Part shown: piece after piece, positions 59,542-64,000 of the stretch
Position numbering within the stretch: position 1 is the stretch's first letter
How the letters are laid out: every line of letters starts with the position of its first letter
Source: KBS-96 sp964247975
GTDB lineage: Bacteria; Acidobacteriota; Terriglobia; Bryobacterales; Bryobacteraceae
Assembly: GCA_964247975.1 (NCBI GenBank)
Contig: CAXTWH010000001.1
Coordinates: 62,001-126,000 of the forward strand
DNA length: 64,000 nucleotides
Reading direction: 5' to 3'
The notes under the pieces: generated by a model
Databases searched by the model: none
What the model was told of the DNA's origin: nothing
Seen by the model: the letters and a program-made list of their open reading frames with translations, nothing else
Translations under genes and position numbers: made by a program

Positions 59542-61197
59542 TTATTCGACTGCGACCTGACAAGTTTGGGAGGAAGATACAGAGAAGATTTGTTGAAACA
59601 TCCTGAACCGATCCGGTTTACCTAGCTGGTGAACACTTACTTCCTGGTTGAATTCCAAGTAGTTTTCCGTTTTTTCATTCCAGATAGGCCAAGTTACCGA
59701 ATGAGTATTATTAGGGTTTCCTGTTTTGGCAAATTGCGTCCAGCGATCCATGATTTCTTCGGAGACTTTGGCGTCATCTGTATCAAAGCCTTGCGGGTCC
59801 ACACGAGGATCGGCAGAACCGAACACGTAAGCAACATCCGCGCCATGCCAAGCACCCAAAGGAACACGTTCGGGATTCTTGCTGATGCGCGCAAATCGGT
59901 ATAGAAAAACCTTTTGTTTTTTGCGGGCCTCCGCCTGCAGAATGCCCCGCGCGCCGTAAAGAAACAGAGCGTCAGTGATGATGCGGTCTGCGGCTGCTTT
60001 TATTTCGGAGTTATCTTTGCCGGGATACAGGCGCCGCATGGCGACAGAACAAGGCTGATAATTGCTTGCCAGATATTCCTTGTATTGCTGCTCAGTGTGA
60101 ACGGGGAATTGCCGTAGGAAAACACTTCCTTCGTTTGCGTTGACGCCGGCCAGAACAGGTACAACTGTCTCTTTGTTCTGGCGGTACAGGGTTTCAGTTT
60201 GCGCCGGTATCACCCAACCGTCCACAAAAGCCCACCAGGGAACATCGTGAGCGGTCGGAATGTGGACATGACTTTCCGGGCGCAAGCCAAGCTTGGCTGG
60301 TCCACCGGGCGCATACAAACGATCAGTCACAAGCTTTGCTTTCTCGACGACTTCAGCGGTTTCCAAAGCTCGAAGATCAGCAATATGCGGGGTGATTGCG
60401 TTGCCAACATCTTCCATCGGCGTAAGGCCATTCACAGTGTTTTTCAGTTCCGGATCAGGCAACAAAACGCGTGAAGGGCTTTGCAGAATGGCTGCTTGAA
60501 ACAATCCACGCGCCAAGGGAGACACCAGAAGATAGCCGATGCTGGTAGCACCCGCAGACTCGCCAAAGATCGTGATGCGGCGCGGATCGCCGCCGAAAGC
60601 AGCAATGTTTGTTTTCACCCACTGCAAAGCATAAAGCTGATCCATCAGACCGTAGTTGCCGGAAGCGTGATGCGGAGATTCCTTCATGAGATCAGGATGG
60701 GCGAGAAAGCCGAACACTCCAAGACGATAGTTGATTGTGACCACCAGAACGCCCTTTCGGGCCAGCGCTCTACCGTTGAAGTCCGGCCAGTAGCCAGCCC
60801 CGGCCACAAATCCGCCGCCGTGTATCCACACCATAACCGGCAAATGATCAGTGGAACGCTGAGCAGGGGTCCAGACGTTCAGGTAAAGACAGTCTTCGCT
60901 GGATTCCGGGCGGCCTTTTTGTACGCAGGGATGAGCAGGCCGGGTAGAGTCACGAGTGCCGGTCCAGGAAGCAGCAGCCTGCGGCGGACGCCAACGAAGA
61001 GAGCCAACCGGCGGCGCCGCGTAAGGAATTCCTAAGAAAGCGTGAACGCTTCCTCCTGTTCCATGCAGATTACCGTTGCTGATTTTGACGTTTTCCAGCG
61101 GCGAAGGCTGATTTTCTGCTCGCCCAAGCAGAATAACTAGAACGGTTAACAGAGCGAATTTACATCGCTTGCCGGCCAATGCAGAGTGCGAAGTCAC
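59542..61197 (-). CDS. Type-B carboxylesterase/lipase, secreted
   Basis: 551 residues. Signal peptide (CKFALLTVLVILLGRA). Type-B motifs: FLGIPYAAPPVGSLRWRPPQ, EDCLYLNVWTP, the oxyanion-hole loop VMVWIHGGGFVAG, and the nucleophile S214 in ITIFGESAGATSIGYLLVSP. The acid is expected in AGVNANEGSVFL and the His in PLGAWHGADVAYVFG. The enzyme hydrolyses short- to medium-chain esters in the periplasm or outside. It stands alone, facing the desaturase gene. Confidence 0.92.
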   Translation of the reverse strand: MTSHSALAGKRCKFALLTVLVILLGRAENQPSPLENVKISNGNLHGTGGSVHAFLGIPYAAPPVGSLRWRPPQAAASWTGTRDSTRPAHPCVQKGRPESSEDCLYLNVWTPAQRSTDHLPVMVWIHGGGFVAGAGYWPDFNGRALARKGVLVVTINYRLGVFGFLAHPDLMKESPHHASGNYGLMDQLYALQWVKTNIAAFGGDPRRITIFGESAGATSIGYLLVSPLARGLFQAAILQSPSRVLLPDPELKNTVNGLTPMEDVGNAITPHIADLRALETAEVVEKAKLVTDRLYAPGGPAKLGLRPESHVHIPTAHDVPWWAFVDGWVIPAQTETLYRQNKETVVPVLAGVNANEGSVFLRQFPVHTEQQYKEYLASNYQPCSVAMRRLYPGKDNSEIKAAADRIITDALFLYGARGILQAEARKKQKVFLYRFARISKNPERVPLGAWHGADVAYVFGSADPRVDPQGFDTDDAKVSEEIMDRWTQFAKTGNPNNTHSVTWPIWNEKTENYLEFNQEVSVHQLGKPDRFRMFQQIFSVSSSQTCQVAVE

Positions 61198-61347
61198 CGT
61201 TCAGAGCGTAGCAAAATGAAAAGATGGCAATAATTACGCGGGAATAATTACGGGATTCCTGAAACAGTTCCCGAAATGACAAAACTCTTACAAGCCGTTT
61301 TCCAAATTCCTGTTAGGTTCAAAAGGTAGGTATTTTTAGGAATATAC

Positions 61348-62205
61348 GTGAGCACTGAAGTCATTACTTTACCGGACAATGAGGGCCTGAACTGGACCAC
61401 CACAGGCGCATTGATTGTTTTACACGCGGGAGCGATTGCCGCGTTATTTATGTTTAACTGGCGCGCTGTGGCCGTAGCCGCTTTTCTTTATTGGATGACC
61501 ATTGGACTGGGCATCAGCCTGGGCTATCATCGCCTGCATACTCACCGGTCCTATAAAGTTCCGGCGTGGCTGGATTACTTTTTTGCCGTCTGCGGCGCTT
61601 TGACTTTTGAAGGCGGCCCAATTTTTTGGGTAGCAACACATCGGATTCACCATCAAAAATCGGATCAACAAGGCGATCCGCACTCGCCGCGCGATGGAGC
61701 CTGGTGGGCGCATGTGGGCTGGATCCTATTGGGCGAAGCAAAGCATAACAACACGCGAGTGATGGGTAAATATGCGCCGGATCTGGCAAAAAAGAAGTTC
61801 TACGTTGTGTTAAATAATTGGCATTGGCTGCCCAACGTTGTGCTTGCAGCGGCTTTGTTTGCTTTCGGCGGATGGTCGATGATGCTCTGGGGCGTTTGTG
61901 TACGGGTAGTGGTTGGTTTGCATTCCACTTGGCTCGTGAATTCCGCCACGCACATGTGGGGGAAACGCCGGTTTGCGACTCGCGACGATTCCCGCAATAA
62001 CTGGTGGGTAGCCTTATTAACCTTTGGCGAGGGCTGGCACAATAACCACCACGCGCATCCGACTTCGGCGCGGCACGGATTGGCCTGGTATGAATTCGAT
62101 CCTTCCTGGATACAAATTCGCTTTTTGCAGATGCTAGGCATCGCTAAATCTGTTCGCGTGGCAAAGGTCGACAGCGCGGTTATGGCGGAGCGCGAAGCAG
62201 CTTAA
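61348..62205 (+). CDS. Acyl-CoA/fatty-acid delta-9-type desaturase
   Basis: 285 residues from a GTG start. The three iron-binding histidine boxes are present: H61-x4-H66 (HRLHTH), H98 RIHH (THRIHHQKSD) and GWHNNHHAHP near the C-terminus. Hydrophobic pairs of helices surround them (ALIVLHAGAIAALFMF, AVAVAAFLYWMTIGLGISLG). The enzyme introduces a double bond into saturated acyl chains in the inner membrane and sets membrane fluidity. A 15-bp hairpin follows, and then a sensor kinase whose start codon lies in that hairpin. Confidence 0.92.
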   Translation: MSTEVITLPDNEGLNWTTTGALIVLHAGAIAALFMFNWRAVAVAAFLYWMTIGLGISLGYHRLHTHRSYKVPAWLDYFFAVCGALTFEGGPIFWVATHRIHHQKSDQQGDPHSPRDGAWWAHVGWILLGEAKHNNTRVMGKYAPDLAKKKFYVVLNNWHWLPNVVLAAALFAFGGWSMMLWGVCVRVVVGLHSTWLVNSATHMWGKRRFATRDDSRNNWWVALLTFGEGWHNNHHAHPTSARHGLAWYEFDPSWIQIRFLQMLGIAKSVRVAKVDSAVMAEREAA

Positions 62206-62225
62206 ACCAAATCTTCTTTCAATTC

Positions 62226-62266
62226 ATAAAACTCCAGCTTGGATGCCCGTTAAGCTGGAGTTTTAT
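62226..62266 (+). promoter_or_regulatory. 15-bp perfect hairpin covering the ribosome-binding site and start of the kinase gene
   Basis: ATAAAACTCCAGCTT (62226-62240) pairs perfectly with AAGCTGGAGTTTTAT (62252-62266) around an 11-nt loop. The 3' arm contains GGAG (62257-62260) and the first two bases of the kinase ATG (62265-62267). It resembles a terminator of the desaturase gene but has only TTTT on its 3' arm. If it forms in a readthrough transcript, it should block kinase translation. Confidence 0.65.
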
Positions 62267-63158
62267 GGTTGTTGCAGGCCGGCAGAAATCAATCGCATTT
62301 TTCATTGCGCTCGGCGTCGGACTGATTTCCGTCACCATTCTGCTTTATATCGGCTGGGTGCTGCTCAACTGGCGAACCGGCATTCTGTTGTTTTTCGGCG
62401 TGCTGCTGGCGCTGCTGATTATTGCGGGCGTCGTGCTGAACACAATATTCCTGGTGCGTGAAATCAGGCGCAACGAACAGCATGACGCTTTTATTAACGC
62501 CATGACGCACGAGTTAAAAACTCCGATTGCTTCCATTCGCTTGTACCTGGAAACGCTGCAATCACGTGCTATCACGGAAGCAAAACGGCGGGAATTCTAT
62601 GGCATCATGCTACAGGACAGCGACCGGCTTCTCAGCACCATTGAGCAGGTTCTACGCACCGGGCGCATGGGCGCAGGAACGCGCAAGCCGAACAAATCCC
62701 GATTCGATTTAAACGCGCTAGTGGAAGAATGCGTTCAGCGCGCGCAAACGCTTCATCACCTGTCACCGGAACAGCTTATCTATCACGCAAACTCGCCGGT
62801 GAATCTGCTAGGCGATCCTGATGAAGTTCAGGCGGCAATTTCCAACTTGATCGATAATGCGGTGAAGTACTCCAAAGACAATCTTCAGATACGGGTCGAG
62901 ATTGTGAACATCGAACAAAAGTATGTGGCCGTAAAAGTAAGCGACCAAGGGCCGGGCATCCCCAAAACTGAATTAAAAAGAATTTTCAAACGCTTTTACC
63001 GGGTGCCGGGGCCAATCACCACTCGCATAAAAGGCACGGGACTCGGCTTGTATATTGTGCGTTCGGTAGCGAAACGACATGGAGGTCGGGCCTGGGCGGA
63101 AAGCGAGGGAACAGGCCGCGGCAGCACTTTTGTTTTGCAGCTTCCTGTTGTTCGATAA
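62265..63158 (+). CDS. Sensor histidine kinase, two transmembrane helices
   Basis: 297 residues. Two closely spaced transmembrane segments (IAFFIALGVGLISVTILLYIG and GILLFFGVLLALLIIAGVVL) leave almost no periplasmic loop, so the signal is probably read within the membrane. HisKA has H82 (AMTHELKTPIASIRLYLE). HATPase motifs: LIDNAVKYSK (N box), DQGPGIP (G1), GTGLGLYIV (G2). It overlaps the response-regulator gene by 1 nt. No downstream in-frame start precedes the first helix, so the ATG at 62265 inside the hairpin seems to be the real start. Confidence 0.9.
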   Translation: MVVAGRQKSIAFFIALGVGLISVTILLYIGWVLLNWRTGILLFFGVLLALLIIAGVVLNTIFLVREIRRNEQHDAFINAMTHELKTPIASIRLYLETLQSRAITEAKRREFYGIMLQDSDRLLSTIEQVLRTGRMGAGTRKPNKSRFDLNALVEECVQRAQTLHHLSPEQLIYHANSPVNLLGDPDEVQAAISNLIDNAVKYSKDNLQIRVEIVNIEQKYVAVKVSDQGPGIPKTELKRIFKRFYRVPGPITTRIKGTGLGLYIVRSVAKRHGGRAWAESEGTGRGSTFVLQLPVVR

Positions 63159-63898
63159 TGCGCATTCTGGTGGTGGAAGACGAACAGCATCTGGCGGAAG
63201 GACTGCGCTTCAATTTGGAAGCTGAAGGCTACGAGGTGCAAGTTGTTGATAACGGCGAGGACAGCCTACGGCTTCTAACAGAAACGGCACCAATGGCGTT
63301 TGACGTTCTTGTGCTGGATGTGATGCTGCCGGGCAAGAACGGGTTTGCGGTGGTTTCGGAGCTGCGGCAAGCCGGACTTTTCATTCCAACGCTGATTCTG
63401 ACGGCGCGTGGATATCCCGACGATGTTTTGCGCGGGTTCGAAGCAGGCGCGGACGATTACCTGACCAAGCCTTTCGATCTGGCGATTCTGATTGCCCGGA
63501 TTCGCGGCCTGCTGCGGCGGCGCGATTGGCTAAAAACTTCTTCGCCGGTTCCCCAAGCCGCGCCGGAAGTAAAAGACACGTTTGTTTTCGGGGAAAAATC
63601 AGTGCATTTTGATCTGCTGGAGCTTCGGGTGCGAACGCAGGTTTTTCAATTGACTTTGATGGAAGCTAAACTGCTGCGCTACTTGATTGAGCGCCAAGGC
63701 GAACCGGTATCGCGCAAAGCCATGCTGGAGCAGGTGTGGGGCGTACACGAAGATACTGACACAAGGCCCATCGACAATTTTATTGTGCGCTTACGTCGGT
63801 ATATTGAGGACGACCCGACCAAGCCTTGTCACTTATTAACAGTGCGGGGAGTCGGTTATCGGTTTGTTTCCGCGCCACAAAGAATCGCCCGTTCCTGA
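63158..63898 (+). CDS. OmpR/PhoB-family response regulator
   Basis: 246 residues. Receiver domain with phospho-acceptor D54 (DVLVLDVMLPGKNGF), acidic pocket E7/D8 (VVEDEQ) and the conserved Lys in DDYLTKPFDLAIL. The linker is followed by a winged-helix DNA-binding domain (LTLMEAKLLRYLIERQGEPV, SRKAMLEQVWG, DNFIVRLRRYIE, TVRGVGYRFV). It overlaps the kinase gene by 1 nt, so the two are a cognate pair. Targets are unknown; the desaturase just upstream is a reasonable candidate. Confidence 0.93.
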   Translation: MRILVVEDEQHLAEGLRFNLEAEGYEVQVVDNGEDSLRLLTETAPMAFDVLVLDVMLPGKNGFAVVSELRQAGLFIPTLILTARGYPDDVLRGFEAGADDYLTKPFDLAILIARIRGLLRRRDWLKTSSPVPQAAPEVKDTFVFGEKSVHFDLLELRVRTQVFQLTLMEAKLLRYLIERQGEPVSRKAMLEQVWGVHEDTDTRPIDNFIVRLRRYIEDDPTKPCHLLTVRGVGYRFVSAPQRIARS

Positions 63899-63902
63899 AG
63901 GC

Positions 63903-64000
63903 TTATTGCTCCGCGACTACGGGATTGCGCAGTTCACCAATCTGGGTAATTTTGATTACAGTTTCATCGCCTGGACGGAGAAAGCGCGGAGGATTACGAG
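63903..64000 (-). CDS. Fumarylacetoacetate hydrolase family protein (partial, last 31 residues)
   Basis: The C-terminus only; the gene runs off the right edge. The visible residues, RNPPRFLRPGDETVIKITQI then GELRNPVVAEQ, match the typical FAH-family ending PPxFLxPGDxVxxxIxGIGxLxNPV. These enzymes cleave or hydrate 2-oxo acids in aromatic and sugar-acid breakdown. It converges on the response-regulator gene with a 4-bp gap. Confidence 0.7.
   Translation of the reverse strand, partial: RNPPRFLRPGDETVIKITQIGELRNPVVAEQ

Overview
The window looks like chromosomal DNA from an acidobacterium of the Bryobacter/Solibacter type (phylum Acidobacteriota). This is inferred from gene content, not from a marker gene: two giant Oar-like TonB-dependent receptors with carboxypeptidase-regulatory N-terminal domains, a Reg_prop hybrid kinase, a PadR/membrane-protein pair, a subtilase with AVWGT repeats, a ThuA protein, a GMC dehydrogenase with its small subunit, and Uma2 and GH2 genes. 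LpxC and the outer-membrane receptors show a Gram-negative envelope. I see no rRNA, CRISPR array, phage block or intact transposase.

Layout. (1) 1-7501 is a quinohemoprotein amine dehydrogenase (qhp) locus split around a divergent promoter. Structural genes qhpA, qhpC and qhpB run leftward. The maturation genes qhpD (radical SAM), qhpF (ABC exporter), qhpE (subtilisin-like protease) and qhpG (flavin monooxygenase) run rightward. Together they make the thioether-crosslinked gamma subunit with its cysteine tryptophylquinone and move it to the periplasm. (2) 7506-27652 holds the two receptors, a CHASE3 protein, a secreted beta-propeller-like repeat protein, a prolyl oligopeptidase, an S1/P1 nuclease and a GH38-like glycosidase. 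It also holds a DUF3179 gene interrupted by one in-frame TGA exactly at the conserved cysteine, a candidate selenoprotein. (3) 27776-34550 is accessory: two tandem toxin-antitoxin modules, a PadR regulator with a probably leaderless transcript, a decayed hydrolase next to an intact one, a catalase-like protein, ribA, and a VapBC-type pair with a broken toxin. (4) 34654-45609 has a LytS-type kinase and a long leftward envelope cluster (hybrid kinase, lpxC, pgsA, a PH-like protein, YdcF, an ABC exporter, a TIM-barrel epimerase). (5) 45828-49125 has the AVWGT subtilase, ThuA, secG and tRNA-Leu(GAG). (6) 49260-50763 is a two-gene dGTPase module next to the tRNA, possibly an island. (7) 51067-64000 holds oxidoreductases (AldO-like, GMC pair), a SohB-like protease, GH2, stress proteins (YflT-like, BON), an esterase, a fatty-acid desaturase followed by a two-component system, and the end of a fumarylacetoacetase-family gene.

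The strongest novel candidate is the DUF3179 gene at 15987-17270. Its TGA replaces the first cysteine of the family CxxC, giving UxxC. It is followed by a hairpin whose loop, GGUCU, matches my memory of the E. coli fdhF SECIS loop. Start codons were refined by eye using ribosome-binding sites, signal peptides and family alignment; all functional calls come from motif recognition without database searches.
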